In this document: piece by piece, positions 34,888 through 43,628 of the stretch
Position numbering within the stretch: the stretch's first letter is position 1
Layout of the letters: every line of letters starts with the position of its first letter
Origin: Aliihoeflea sp. 40Bstr573
GTDB taxonomy: Bacteria > Pseudomonadota > Alphaproteobacteria > Rhizobiales > Rhizobiaceae
Assembly (NCBI RefSeq): GCF_024105655.1
Contig: NZ_JAAAMH010000003.1
Span: forward strand, 124,001-188,000
Length of the DNA stretch: 64,000 nucleotides
Direction of reading: 5' to 3'
Notes under the pieces: model-generated
The model's input: the letters and a program-made list of their open reading frames with translations, nothing else
Told to the model about the DNA's origin: nothing
The model's database searches: none
Translations under genes and position numbers: made by a program

Positions 34888-36333
34888 ATGGCAGAACGCA
34901 ACTGGCCCGTCCATGGTGAAATCACCGGACCTATCGTCCTGGTTGGCTTCGGTTCTATCGGACGCGGCGTGCTGCCGCTGATCGAGCGTCACTTCAAATA
35001 CGACAAGTCGCGCTTCGTGGTCATCGACCCGCGCGACGAGGACAAGGCGCTGCTCGACGAGCGCGGCATTCCCTTCATCCAGGAGCATGTGACGCGCGAA
35101 AATTATCGCGACCTGCTCACCCCCTATCTGACAGAAGGCGAGGGGCAGGGGTTCTGCATCAACCTGTCGGTCGATACGGGTTCGCTCGACATGATGAAGA
35201 TGTGCCGGGAACTGGGCGTTCTCTACATCGACACCGTGGTGGAGCCCTGGCTCGGCTTTTATTTCGACATGAGCGCATCGAATGCCGAGCGCACGAACTA
35301 TGCGCTGCGCGAGAGCGTGCGGCGCGAGAAGGCGGCCAATCCGGGCGGGACGACGGCCGTTTCCTGCTGCGGCGCGAACCCGGGCATGGTGTCCTGGTTC
35401 GTCAAGAAGGCGCTGGTCGATCTTGCAACGGAAATGAAGCTCAACTTCACCGAGCCGGCGGTCGGCGACCGCGTAGGCTGGGCGAAGCTGATGCAGCGCG
35501 TCGGCGTCAAGGGCATCCATATCGCCGAACGCGACACGCAGCGCACCAAGAAGGCGAAGCCGATGGACGTGTTCTGGAACACGTGGTCGGTCGAAGGCTT
35601 CATTTCGGAAGGGCTGCAGCCGGCCGAGCTTGGCTGGGGCACGCACGAGACCTGGAAGCCGGCGAACCTCAAGGAGCACGACCATGGCTGCAAGGCCGGC
35701 GTCTTTCTCGAACAGCCGGGCGCCGATACGCGCGTTCGCAGCTGGTGCCCGACCCCCGGTGCACAATACGGTTTCCTTGTCACCCATAACGAAGCGATCT
35801 CGATCGCCGATTTCTTCACCGTGAAGAGCATCGACGGGGCGGCGGAATACCGCCCGACCTGCCACTACGCGTACCACCCCTGCAACGACGCGGTGCTGTC
35901 GCTGCACGAGATGTTCGGCGCGGCCGGCAAGGCGCAGTCGGTGCAGCACGTTCTCGACGAGGACGAACTGACCGACGGCATCGACGAGCTTGGCGTCCTG
36001 CTCTACGGCCACGAACTGAACGCCTACTGGTACGGCTCGCAGCTTTCGCTTGACGAGACGCGCGAGCTTGCGCCCTACCAGAACGCGACCGGCCTGCAGG
36101 TGACCTCGGCCGTGCTGGCCGGGATGGTCTGGGCGCTGGAGAACCCCGAGGCCGGCATCGTCGAGACGGATGAGATGGACTACCGCCGGTGCCTGGAGAT
36201 CCAGAAGCCCTATCTCGGCCCGGTGAAGGGCTACTATACGGACTGGACGCCGCTTGCCGGGCGGCCCGGGCTCTTTCCCGAAGACATCGACGAAAACGAT
36301 CCCTGGCAATTTCGCAACATTTTGGTCCGCTGA
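34888..36333 (+). CDS. hss: Homospermidine synthase
   Basis: A 481-residue NAD-dependent enzyme that condenses two putrescines (or putrescine and spermidine) to sym-homospermidine, a polyamine widespread in Rhizobiales. The NAD-binding VGFGSIGRGVLPL is near residue 20; VEPWLGFYFDMSASNAERTN, SCCGANPGMVSWF and LGWGTHETWKPANLKEHDHG are conserved in the bacterial family. Full length and intact. An AAGGAG site lies 9 bases before the ATG. The 85-base gap upstream contains an imperfect inverted repeat (CGCCACTGCCG ... CGGCGTGGCG) without a T-run. Confidence 0.95.
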   Translation: MAERNWPVHGEITGPIVLVGFGSIGRGVLPLIERHFKYDKSRFVVIDPRDEDKALLDERGIPFIQEHVTRENYRDLLTPYLTEGEGQGFCINLSVDTGSLDMMKMCRELGVLYIDTVVEPWLGFYFDMSASNAERTNYALRESVRREKAANPGGTTAVSCCGANPGMVSWFVKKALVDLATEMKLNFTEPAVGDRVGWAKLMQRVGVKGIHIAERDTQRTKKAKPMDVFWNTWSVEGFISEGLQPAELGWGTHETWKPANLKEHDHGCKAGVFLEQPGADTRVRSWCPTPGAQYGFLVTHNEAISIADFFTVKSIDGAAEYRPTCHYAYHPCNDAVLSLHEMFGAAGKAQSVQHVLDEDELTDGIDELGVLLYGHELNAYWYGSQLSLDETRELAPYQNATGLQVTSAVLAGMVWALENPEAGIVETDEMDYRRCLEIQKPYLGPVKGYYTDWTPLAGRPGLFPEDIDENDPWQFRNILVR

Positions 36334-36435
36334 GCATTAAGGGGGCGGGGGCGGCATGGCGACACGCCGTGCGACGCCTTGCTTTTGCCGCCGAAAGCGG
36401 TGAATTTAGGCTCGGGGACGAGGAGAATTTCCAAC

Positions 36436-36846
36436 ATGACCAAGACACGAATTTGGGGTTCGGCCGGTACGGCCATGCTCATGCTGGTGCTGGCCGGCTG
36501 CCAGGGCATGGGACCGGGGCCGGGCCAGATGGCCTCGCGCCCGATGATCCAGGCCCCGCAGATGAGCGCGTCGCAGGTCGACGGCGAATGGGCGAGCACC
36601 GACGGCGTCGCCATCTCGCGCTTCTCGAACGGCCGGTTCGAGACGGTGGCCACCGACACAGGGAACCGGCTCGCCGAAGGCACCTATGTCGACCGCGGCC
36701 AGGGTTCCGTGGAGATCACACTGACCTCGCTGATCCGCCAGACGACCTCGCGCGTCAATTGCCAGATGGCGGGCGCCGGGCAGCTCAACTGTACTGGCGA
36801 GGCCGGCAACCAGTTCTCGCTGATCCGCAGCCAGGGCGTTTCGTAA
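36436..36846 (+). CDS. Outer-membrane lipoprotein, Omp10-like
   Basis: A 136-residue lipoprotein with a lipobox LVLAGC (Cys22). The mature part matches what I remember of Brucella Omp10: GRFETVATDTGNRLAEGTY, LTSLIRQTTSRVNCQM and QLNCTGEAGNQFSLIR correspond closely to that antigen's core. It is therefore probably anchored in the outer membrane; its biochemical role is not known. The two Cys at the TSRVNC and QLNC positions could form a disulfide. The start MTKTRIWG has GAGGAGAA nearby; a terminator follows directly. Confidence 0.85.
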   Translation: MTKTRIWGSAGTAMLMLVLAGCQGMGPGPGQMASRPMIQAPQMSASQVDGEWASTDGVAISRFSNGRFETVATDTGNRLAEGTYVDRGQGSVEITLTSLIRQTTSRVNCQMAGAGQLNCTGEAGNQFSLIRSQGVS

Positions 36847-36868
36847 CGCCGGCTTGCGGGAGCGAATG

Positions 36869-36899
36869 AAAAAGGGTCGCCGTCCGGCGGCCCTTTTTT
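36869..36899 (+). terminator. Rho-independent terminator after the Omp10-like gene
   Basis: AAGGGTCGCCG / CGGCGGCCCTT stem (one T-G wobble) followed by TTTT. Position 23-30 bases after the stop codon is ideal. Confidence 0.85.
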
Positions 36900-37064
36900 G
36901 CGACTGAGGGTGGGCGAACCGTCGGCAGCGACCCCTCACGTGAGGGACAAAAGCGCTTGCGCGGGCGCAGCGCAGGTGTGAACATGTTCAGCAACACGCC
37001 TTTGCACGACTGTCACGGTCGCGTGGCAGGTATCGATAAGTACACTCCGGGAGCGTCAAGCAAG

Positions 37065-39320
37065 ATGAAGAAACTCACCCTCGTCGCGGCCATGTCGGTG
37101 TCGACGCTGGCCCTTTCAGCCGGCCAGTCCTTTGCCGACTACACCTTGTCCATCCTGCACATCAACGACATGCATTCGCGCATCCAGTCGATCAATTCGT
37201 CGGATGCGACCTGTTCGGAGGAAGACGAGACGGCGGGCGAGTGCTTCGGCGGCGTGGCGCGTGTTGCGACCAAGATCAACGAGCGGCGCGATGCTCTTTC
37301 CGCCGACGAGGGCAACGTCATCGTGCTGGACGCAGGCGACCAGTTCCAGGGCTCGCTGTTCTACACGACCTACAAGGGCGAGGATTCCGCCGAGTTCATG
37401 AACATGATCGGCTTCGACGCGATGGCCGTCGGCAATCATGAGTTCGACGACGGGCCGTCCGTGCTCGCCGACTTCATCGACGCGGCCGAATTCCCGGTGA
37501 TCTCCGGCAACACGGCCGTCGCCGAGGCCGAGACCAGCCTTGCCGGCAAGATCGAAGAATGGGCGGTCGTCGAAAAGGGCGGCGAGAAGATCGGCATCCT
37601 TTCGGTTCTGGCCACCGATACGGACGTGACCTCGCAGGGCGGGCCGAACGTCACCTTCAACGACGAGATCGAATATCTCAACGATGCCGTCTCGCGCATG
37701 GAAGGCGAGGGCATCAACAAGATCGTGCTGCTGTCGCATGTCGGCTTTGCGCGCGACCAGGAGATCGCCGCGGCGGTCGACGGCATCGACGTGATCGTGG
37801 GCGGGCATAGCCACACGCGCTTCTCCAACACGGAAGAGGGCGCCGAAGCCTATCCGACGATGGTCGCCAACCCATCTGGCACGGACGTACCGATCGTCCA
37901 CGCCTATGCCAACTCGAAATATGTCGGCGAGCTCGAAGTGACCTTCGATGACGAGGGCAACGTCACGGCGGCGACCGGTGACACGATCCTCCTCGACAAT
38001 TCCGTCGAGCCAGATGCCGAGATCGCAGCGCGTGTGGAAGAACTCGCCGCGCCGATCGAGGAACTGATGAGCCAGCCCGTCTCCGAGACGACGGCGGCCA
38101 TCGACGGCAGCCGCGAGACGTGCCGCACGCAGGAATGCACGATGGGCAACCTCGTCGCCGATGCGATGCTCGACCGCACGGCAGACCAGGGCGTGCGCGT
38201 CGTCATCCAGAATGGCGGCGGATTGCGTGCCTCGATCGACGCCGGCGAGATCACGATGGGCGAGGTGCTCGCCGTCCTGCCGTTCCAGAACACGCTCGCG
38301 ACCTTCGAACTGACCGGTGCCGACATCATTGCGTCGCTGGAACACGGCGTTTCGGGCATCGAGGAAGGCGCCGGCCGCTTCCCGCAGGTGGCGGGCATCC
38401 GCTACTCGTTCGATCCGAACGGCACGCCGAACGAGGGGCGCATCCAGTCGGTCGAGATCGAGGAGAACGGCGAATGGGTCGCGCTCGACGAGGCGGCGAC
38501 TTACGGCGTTGCGACCAACAACTTCATGCGCGGCGGCGGCGACGGCTACGAGCTGTTCGAGACCAATGCGCAGAACGCCTATGATTACGGTCCGGGCCTC
38601 GAAATGGTCGTCGCCGACTATCTGCGCGAGAACGCCCCCTACGAGCCGATGCTCGACGGCCGCATCACCGACGTCGCCCAGGCCGAGCCCACCGAGCCGG
38701 TCGTCGACGAGGCCGCGCCGAGCGACGCGTCGGAAGAGCCGGCGCCTTCGGCCGAGGAACTGACGACCCCGCAGCCCGAAGCAGCCCCGGCCGAGGAAGC
38801 TGCACCGGCTGAAGACGCCGCTCCGGCGACGGATGAAGCGGCTCCGATGGAAGACGAAGCCGACCCGATGGAAGCCGCTCCGGCTGAAGATGCTGCCCCG
38901 GCAACGCAGGAAGCTGCGCCGGCTGAGGATGCCGCACCGGCAGAAGACGCCGCTCCGACGACGGAGGAAGCTGCTCCGATGGAAGACGAAGCCGATCCGA
39001 TCGAAGCGGCTCCGGCACAAGAGGCCGCGCCGGCAATGGAGGAAGCAGCACCGGCTGAGGATGCCGCTCCTGTAGACGAAGCCGCTCCGGCGACGGAAGA
39101 AGCGGCTCCGATGGAAGACGAGGCCGACCCCATCGAGGCCACCCCGGCAGACGCAGGCCCGCGCACGCACACGGTCGTGGCCGGCGACAATCTGTGGGAA
39201 CTGGCCGAGCAGTATCTGAACGATGGCGAACGCTTCAGGGAAATCGCCGAGGCGAATCCCGAGCTGCGCAACCCCAACCGCCTGCATGTCGGCCAGGAAC
39301 TGACTATCCCGGCAAACTGA
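37065..39320 (+). CDS. Secreted 5'-nucleotidase/UshA-like phosphoesterase with repeat linker and LysM
   Basis: A 751-residue periplasmic protein. The signal peptide ends near AFS/FAD at residue 24. A calcineurin-like metallophosphatase domain follows (LHINDMHSR, DAGDQFQGS, GNHEFDDG, GGHSHT) and then the 5'-nucleotidase C-terminal domain (NLVADAMLDR, IQNGGGLRASID, TNNFMRGGGDGYELF). From about residue 545 comes a Pro/Ala/Glu/Asp-rich linker built from a 44-residue unit, then one LysM domain (HTVVAGDNLWELAEQYL to LHVGQELTIPAN) that should hold the protein on peptidoglycan. It probably releases nucleosides and phosphate from extracellular nucleotides. ATG at 37065 was chosen for the signal peptide. 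Confidence 0.92.
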   Translation: MKKLTLVAAMSVSTLALSAGQSFADYTLSILHINDMHSRIQSINSSDATCSEEDETAGECFGGVARVATKINERRDALSADEGNVIVLDAGDQFQGSLFYTTYKGEDSAEFMNMIGFDAMAVGNHEFDDGPSVLADFIDAAEFPVISGNTAVAEAETSLAGKIEEWAVVEKGGEKIGILSVLATDTDVTSQGGPNVTFNDEIEYLNDAVSRMEGEGINKIVLLSHVGFARDQEIAAAVDGIDVIVGGHSHTRFSNTEEGAEAYPTMVANPSGTDVPIVHAYANSKYVGELEVTFDDEGNVTAATGDTILLDNSVEPDAEIAARVEELAAPIEELMSQPVSETTAAIDGSRETCRTQECTMGNLVADAMLDRTADQGVRVVIQNGGGLRASIDAGEITMGEVLAVLPFQNTLATFELTGADIIASLEHGVSGIEEGAGRFPQVAGIRYSFDPNGTPNEGRIQSVEIEENGEWVALDEAATYGVATNNFMRGGGDGYELFETNAQNAYDYGPGLEMVVADYLRENAPYEPMLDGRITDVAQAEPTEPVVDEAAPSDASEEPAPSAEELTTPQPEAAPAEEAAPAEDAAPATDEAAPMEDEADPMEAAPAEDAAPATQEAAPAEDAAPAEDAAPTTEEAAPMEDEADPIEAAPAQEAAPAMEEAAPAEDAAPVDEAAPATEEAAPMEDEADPIEATPADAGPRTHTVVAGDNLWELAEQYLNDGERFREIAEANPELRNPNRLHVGQELTIPAN
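38841..39150 (+). repeat. 132-bp tandem repeat coding for an acidic linker
   Basis: GCTCCGATGGAAGACGA begins at 38841, 38973 and 39105, giving an exact 132-base (44-residue) period; the third unit is cut short by the LysM domain. Smaller GAAG/GCTCCGGC-type repeats lie within. Such arrays change copy number easily, so the linker length may vary between strains. Confidence 0.85.
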
Positions 39321-39358
39321 GGGGCCCGGCGAACTGACGAGCCACAAGGGCATGAATG

Positions 39359-39390
39359 AACGGGCCGCCTTCGAGCGGCCCGTTTCGTTT
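39359..39390 (+). terminator. Rho-independent terminator after the 5'-nucleotidase gene
   Basis: Perfect 10-bp stem AACGGGCCGC / GCGGCCCGTT (39359-39368 and 39375-39384), six-base loop, then TTCGTTT. Confidence 0.85.
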
Positions 39391-39438
39391 GATGCGGGCG
39401 CCGATCCGGCTGCGGCCAGACGCCGTATTGATTGACGG

Positions 39439-39459
39439 CCGGAAGCGCATAGCTTCCGG
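39439..39459. promoter_or_regulatory. Palindrome upstream of hemH, possible operator
   Basis: CCGGAAGC at 39439-39446 and GCTTCCGG at 39452-39459, perfect over 8 bp with a 5-base spacer, about 58 bases before the ferrochelatase start. It has no T-run. It does not match the ICE or RirA consensus that I know, so the regulator, if any, is unclear. Confidence 0.4.
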
Positions 39460-39516
39460 TCACCTACGGTTTTCAAGGCAGACATCCGCACCGGCACGGG
39501 CGGCAAGGAGACGGCG

Positions 39517-40581
39517 ATGACGCTGCACACGACGATCGACAGTGAAAAGGCGCGGGCGACCGGTCCGCTTCCGAGCGGGCATCCGGCGGTGAAGGCCAAG
39601 AAGGTCGGCGTCCTGCTCGCCAATCTGGGCACGCCCGACGGCACCGACTATTCCTCGATGCGGCGCTACCTGAAAGAGTTTCTGTCCGATCCGCGGGTCA
39701 TCGAACTCAACAAGGCGATCTGGTATCCGATCCTCCACGGCGCGGTCCTGACAACGCGGCCTTCCAAATCAGGCGCGAATTACCGGAAAATCTGGAACAC
39801 GGAAAAGGACGAGTCTCCGCTGCGCACCATCACGCGCGGCCAGGCCGAAAAGCTCGCCGCCGCGCTTTCCGGCGACGAGCGGATCGTCGTCGACTGGGGC
39901 ATGCGCTACGGTCAGCCGTCGATCGCGAGCGCGGTCGACAATCTGATGAAGGCGGGCTGCGACCGCATCGTCATGTTCCCGCTCTATCCGCAATTCTCGG
40001 CGACGACGACGGCGACCGCCAACGACCAGCTTTATCGCGCGCTGATGAAAATCAGGCACATGCCAACGGTTCGTTCCGTGCCGCCCTACTACGACGAGCC
40101 GATCTATATCGAGGCGCTGGCGCGCTCGCTCGAAAAGCACCTGGCCGCGCTCGACTTCGAGCCGGAGATCGTCCTCGCCTCCTATCACGGCATTCCGAAG
40201 GTCTATTTCGAGCGCGGCGACCCCTATCACTGCCATTGCCAGAAGACGACGCGTCTCCTGCGCGAGCGGCTCGGCTGGGACAAGGACCGGCTGATGACGA
40301 CCTTCCAGTCACGCTTTGGCGCACAGGAATGGCTGCAGCCCTATACGGACAAGACCGTGGAGCGGCTTGCGAAGGAGGGGGTGAAGCGGATCGCCATCGT
40401 CAATCCGGGCTTTTCGGCCGATTGCATCGAGACGCTCGAGGAAATCGACGGCGAGGTGCGCGAGATTTTCGAGCATGGCGGCGGGGAGAAGTTCGCGCAC
40501 ATCCCGTGCCTGAACGACTCGGAGGAAGGGATGGCCGTGATCGAGACGATCGTGCGCCGGGAACTGCAGGGGTGGGTTTAG
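39517..40581 (+). CDS. hemH: Ferrochelatase
   Basis: A 354-residue enzyme inserting Fe(II) into protoporphyrin IX, the last step of protoheme synthesis. VLLANLGTPDGTDYSSMRRYLKEF is the N-terminal motif, the catalytic His is in LASYHGIPKVYFERGDPYHCHC and the Glu is in NPGFSADCIETLEEI. The HCHCQKT cysteines are notable but may only be coincidence; some bacterial ferrochelatases carry [2Fe-2S] clusters. It stands alone between two terminators/repeats and is probably transcribed on its own from a promoter at about 39400-39500. Confidence 0.95.
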   Translation: MTLHTTIDSEKARATGPLPSGHPAVKAKKVGVLLANLGTPDGTDYSSMRRYLKEFLSDPRVIELNKAIWYPILHGAVLTTRPSKSGANYRKIWNTEKDESPLRTITRGQAEKLAAALSGDERIVVDWGMRYGQPSIASAVDNLMKAGCDRIVMFPLYPQFSATTTATANDQLYRALMKIRHMPTVRSVPPYYDEPIYIEALARSLEKHLAALDFEPEIVLASYHGIPKVYFERGDPYHCHCQKTTRLLRERLGWDKDRLMTTFQSRFGAQEWLQPYTDKTVERLAKEGVKRIAIVNPGFSADCIETLEEIDGEVREIFEHGGGEKFAHIPCLNDSEEGMAVIETIVRRELQGWV

Positions 40582-40628
40582 AGGGCACGGCTGCGGCTTA
40601 AACGGGGGCTGTGCCGGGAGTCGGGCGA

Positions 40629-40671
40629 AGGGGACCCCCACCCTTTATTCCTCCCCACAAGGGGGAGGGAG
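40629..40671 (+). repeat. GC-rich palindromic repeat, copy D
   Basis: GGGGACCCCCACCCTTTATT followed by CCTCCCCACAAGGGGGAGGG. This copy is the clearest example of the family; its right part folds into a CCTCCCC/GGGGGAGG hairpin. It lies in the 228-base gap between hemH and the convergent beta-barrel gene, facing copy E. Confidence 0.8.
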
Positions 40672-40738
40672 AGCGCCGGCGTCCTGCGAACCCTTCGAGC
40701 CGGGTGACGCATTGATGGGCATGTACGAGGCGGACGAA

Positions 40739-40777
40739 TTCCCTCCCCCTTGTGGGGAGGGATACCGGGAGGGGGTC
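40739..40777 (-). repeat. GC-rich palindromic repeat, copy E (inverted)
   Basis: TTCCCTCCCCCTTGTGGGGA then GGGATACCGGGAGGGGGTC, the reverse complement of copy D with a few changes. D and E form a head-to-head pair about 67 bases apart in the convergent gap, as REP/BIME-like elements often do. The remainder of the gap holds nothing else that I recognise. Confidence 0.78.
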
Positions 40778-40809
40778 AATTCAGAAAAGACTCCTGAATG
40801 CTGGCCGCG

Positions 40810-42495
40810 CTATCTCTGCGCCCGAACCCCCACGAACACGCTTGCCGTATCGCTCTCGCGTCCCGCGTCGCTGCTTGTGACGGTCTCGTATCGCGCCCGT
40901 CCCGTCACCCCCAGAAAGCGGTTGAGCCACCAGGTCAGTGCCAGTTGCCCGTTCCACGTCATGTCGTAGGCGGACGAATTCGCGTAGTCGCGATAGTCGA
41001 GGCCGATCCCGGCCGTTCCCGTCAGGTTCGCGCGCAGTTCGCGCGTCAGCGACAGGTTGCCCGCATAGAGCAGGGAGCCGCTTGCGCCCGGAGACGTCGT
41101 CCCTTCCACGGTCGTCAGCGCGTTGAGGTCGACTACGGTCCCGCGCAGCGGTGACCAGGCAAGGTTGCCGCCGATCTCCAGCCCCGACACGGCGTCGAGC
41201 GCATCGTCGTCGGGGTCTTCGGAGAGCCAGCCGGCATAGGCCTCGCCGCGCCATTTCTCGGCGATGTCGATGCCGATGCCGCCACGCAGCGCCAGCCGGT
41301 CGGCCGAGCGCTCGAAGCCGGCGGCGTCGACGCGGTTGTCGTAGGTTCGCCGGCCGATTTCGACCTCGGCGAAGGGGATGAGGGCCGGCGAGACTTCGTA
41401 GCCGGTGCGCAGCCTGAGGCTCGCCAGCGTCGAGTTCCGGTCTTCCTGGCTGAGCACGGTCCCGTCGCCAAGCTCGGCGTCGGAGAACATGTCGCGCGTC
41501 ACGTTGCCGGTGAGGCCGAGGCGCAGCCGCGCCACCTCGCGCCCGATGCCGAGTTCGCCGGCGAGCGTGTCGCGGTCGGGCCTTGAGGCACCCGCCGTCA
41601 GTTCGACCGGCGAGGAGGCGGATTCGGGCCGGTGCAGATAGCTGAACGCGGCCCGACCCTCATACCCGCCGGCGAAATCGAGCAGCAGTTCCCCGTCAAG
41701 CCCGGCCTCCGTGTCGCGAATTTCCGCGCCCGAAAGCTCTCGCCTGAGGATGCCGAAGCCGTTCAGCCGCGCCTCGTGCCGCGACCAGTCGGAGCGCAGC
41801 TCGAACCGCGCGGTGGTCTCCGAATAGACGGCACTTTCGGCTTCCGCACTGCCATTGGCGTTCGTCGTCGCGCCCAATCCCTGTTCGATCGACGGGAAAA
41901 GCTCGAAGGTGCCGACGCGCAGGCCGATCGGCGCATAGGGATTGTCATCCGGCAGGCGCCGCCTGATCTCGATCGAATTGACCCGCGAAGCGTCCGCGCC
42001 GATACGCAGATTGCGTTCCAGATCAAGCGAATCGACGGCGGCGAGGGGCACCGTGGCGGTCACCGTGTCGTCGAGCTGCCCTTCCGGGCCCGCGCGCTCC
42101 GCGCCGCGGTCAGGCTCGTTCTCGCGACCTTCGCGTAGCCGCGGCCGGGCAAGATCGATTGCTGGCTGCCCGGCGAACGGGTCGACGACCTCTTCGCCGT
42201 CCGACGTTTCAGCGCGGTCGCGCTCGCCTGCAAGAGGCTCGCCTGGCGAAAGCGCGCCCCCGGAGAATGGGCGATACGCCGCATCAGCCCGCGCCGCCTC
42301 TTCCTCGAGCACGCTGCGCCCGGCGAGCGGAGGGCCTGTGAGAAGGTCGCGTGCGGGGTCCTCGCGCAGATCACCGCGCAGCGGCAATTGCGTCTGTTGC
42401 GCAAGCACCTGATGCCCGGCGAACAGGGCGGCCGCCGCGCAGGCAAGCCCGAGCGCGGCGGCAAGCCTGCGAAGCCGGAAACTCGTGTCTGCCAT
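40810..42495 (-). CDS. Outer-membrane beta-barrel protein (putative porin-like, BBP2 type)
   Basis: A 561-residue protein with a signal peptide (LAAALGLACAAAALFAGHQVLAQ), a disordered, charged N-terminal third (about residues 35-170) and a C-terminal region of alternating strands of the sort that forms a beta-barrel (LRVGTFELFPSIEQGLGATT through WNGQLALTWWLNRFLGVTGR). The family is frequent in Rhizobiales as an uncharacterised outer-membrane protein; some members are linked to polysaccharide export. It diverges from kdsD with a 134-base gap, and I cannot assign a substrate. Translation starts at MADTSFRL. Confidence 0.72.
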   Translation of the reverse strand: MADTSFRLRRLAAALGLACAAAALFAGHQVLAQQTQLPLRGDLREDPARDLLTGPPLAGRSVLEEEAARADAAYRPFSGGALSPGEPLAGERDRAETSDGEEVVDPFAGQPAIDLARPRLREGRENEPDRGAERAGPEGQLDDTVTATVPLAAVDSLDLERNLRIGADASRVNSIEIRRRLPDDNPYAPIGLRVGTFELFPSIEQGLGATTNANGSAEAESAVYSETTARFELRSDWSRHEARLNGFGILRRELSGAEIRDTEAGLDGELLLDFAGGYEGRAAFSYLHRPESASSPVELTAGASRPDRDTLAGELGIGREVARLRLGLTGNVTRDMFSDAELGDGTVLSQEDRNSTLASLRLRTGYEVSPALIPFAEVEIGRRTYDNRVDAAGFERSADRLALRGGIGIDIAEKWRGEAYAGWLSEDPDDDALDAVSGLEIGGNLAWSPLRGTVVDLNALTTVEGTTSPGASGSLLYAGNLSLTRELRANLTGTAGIGLDYRDYANSSAYDMTWNGQLALTWWLNRFLGVTGRARYETVTSSDAGRESDTASVFVGVRAQR

Positions 42496-42629
42496 CGGGG
42501 CGCGTCGCTTTCAGGTGAGGAAAATCATGCTTACGAAACCGTAAAGCGGCTTGGTTAACCAAGCGTTGAAATGCGCCCGCCAAGCCGACACGAATGGACA
42601 GACGGGCAAAGTGAGGCTAATCGCATCTC

Positions 42630-43628
42630 ATGCTGCGCCATAAATCGAACACCGCACCTGACCGCGAACAGATCGTCCAGTCGGCTGCCCGTACGCTGGC
42701 GACCGAGGCCGCCGGTCTCGCCACGCTCGCCCAATCCTTCGAAAACGGTCTTGCCGATGCGTTTTCCGCGGCCGTCGAGATCGTGGCCGACATTACCGGC
42801 CGGGTGATCGTGACGGGCGTCGGCAAGAGTGGCCATATAGGCTCGAAAATAGCCGCAACGCTCGCCTCGACGGGCACGCCGGCCTTCTTCGTTCATCCGG
42901 CCGAGGCCAATCACGGCGATCTCGGCATGATCGCAAAGGACGATGCGATCCTTGCCATCTCATGGTCGGGCGAGACGAGCGAGCTTGGCGGCATCATCGC
43001 CTATGCGCGCCGCTTCTCGATCCCGCTGATCGCCATCACATCGGGCACCCAGTCGGCGCTGGCGCGCGAGTCGAGCGTCGTGCTGGCGCTGCCGAAGGTC
43101 GCCGAGGCCTGCCCGCATGGGCTGGCGCCGACGACATCGACGCTGATGCAACTCGTCATCGGCGATGCGCTGGCCGTAGCCCTTCTTGAAGCGCGCGGCT
43201 TCACACCCGACCATTTCAGGACTTTCCATCCCGGCGGAAAGCTGGGCGCGAGCCTGACCCATGTCAGCGACCTGATGCATGTGGGCGACGAATTGCCTCT
43301 GGTGCCCCTCGGCACGGCGATGGCCGATGCGGTCCATGTCCTGTCGAAGAAGCGGTTCGGATGCGTGTGCGTGGTGGACGATGCGGGCCGGCTCGCGGGA
43401 ATCGTCACGGATGGCGATCTTGCCCGGAACCTTCACCGCAACCTCGCCGCGCTTGCCGTCGACGACGTCATGACGCGCACGCCGCAGACCGTTCCGCCCG
43501 ACATGCTGGCCGCAACGGCCACCGGCATCATCAACGAGAGGGGCATCTCCGCCCTGGTCGTGTGCGAGGACGATCGCCCGGTCGGCATCGTCCACTTCCA
43601 TGATCTCCTGCGCGTGGGCACCGCTTAG
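42630..43628 (+). CDS. kdsD: D-arabinose 5-phosphate isomerase (KpsF/GutQ family)
   Basis: A 332-residue cytoplasmic isomerase making arabinose 5-phosphate, the first precursor of Kdo for LPS. The SIS domain shows GVGKSGHIGSKIAATLASTG and EANHGDLGMIAKDDAI; the C-terminal half has two CBS repeats (VHVLSKKRFGCVCVVDDAG and INERGISALVVCEDDRP). It ends one base before the convergent DUF459 gene. ATG at 42630 is the only good start; a weak site (TGAGGCTAATC) precedes it. Confidence 0.92.
   Translation: MLRHKSNTAPDREQIVQSAARTLATEAAGLATLAQSFENGLADAFSAAVEIVADITGRVIVTGVGKSGHIGSKIAATLASTGTPAFFVHPAEANHGDLGMIAKDDAILAISWSGETSELGGIIAYARRFSIPLIAITSGTQSALARESSVVLALPKVAEACPHGLAPTTSTLMQLVIGDALAVALLEARGFTPDHFRTFHPGGKLGASLTHVSDLMHVGDELPLVPLGTAMADAVHVLSKKRFGCVCVVDDAGRLAGIVTDGDLARNLHRNLAALAVDDVMTRTPQTVPPDMLAATATGIINERGISALVVCEDDRPVGIVHFHDLLRVGTA

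Noticed and set aside
38841-39150. Regularly spaced repeats as a possible CRISPR array
   Set aside because: Units are 132 bp, contiguous, in frame within a coding sequence and without spacers.
37116-39644. 842-codon antisense frame opposite the 5'-nucleotidase
   Set aside because: Created by the repetitive, GC-rich linker and codon bias; the sense protein has complete catalytic motifs and a signal peptide.
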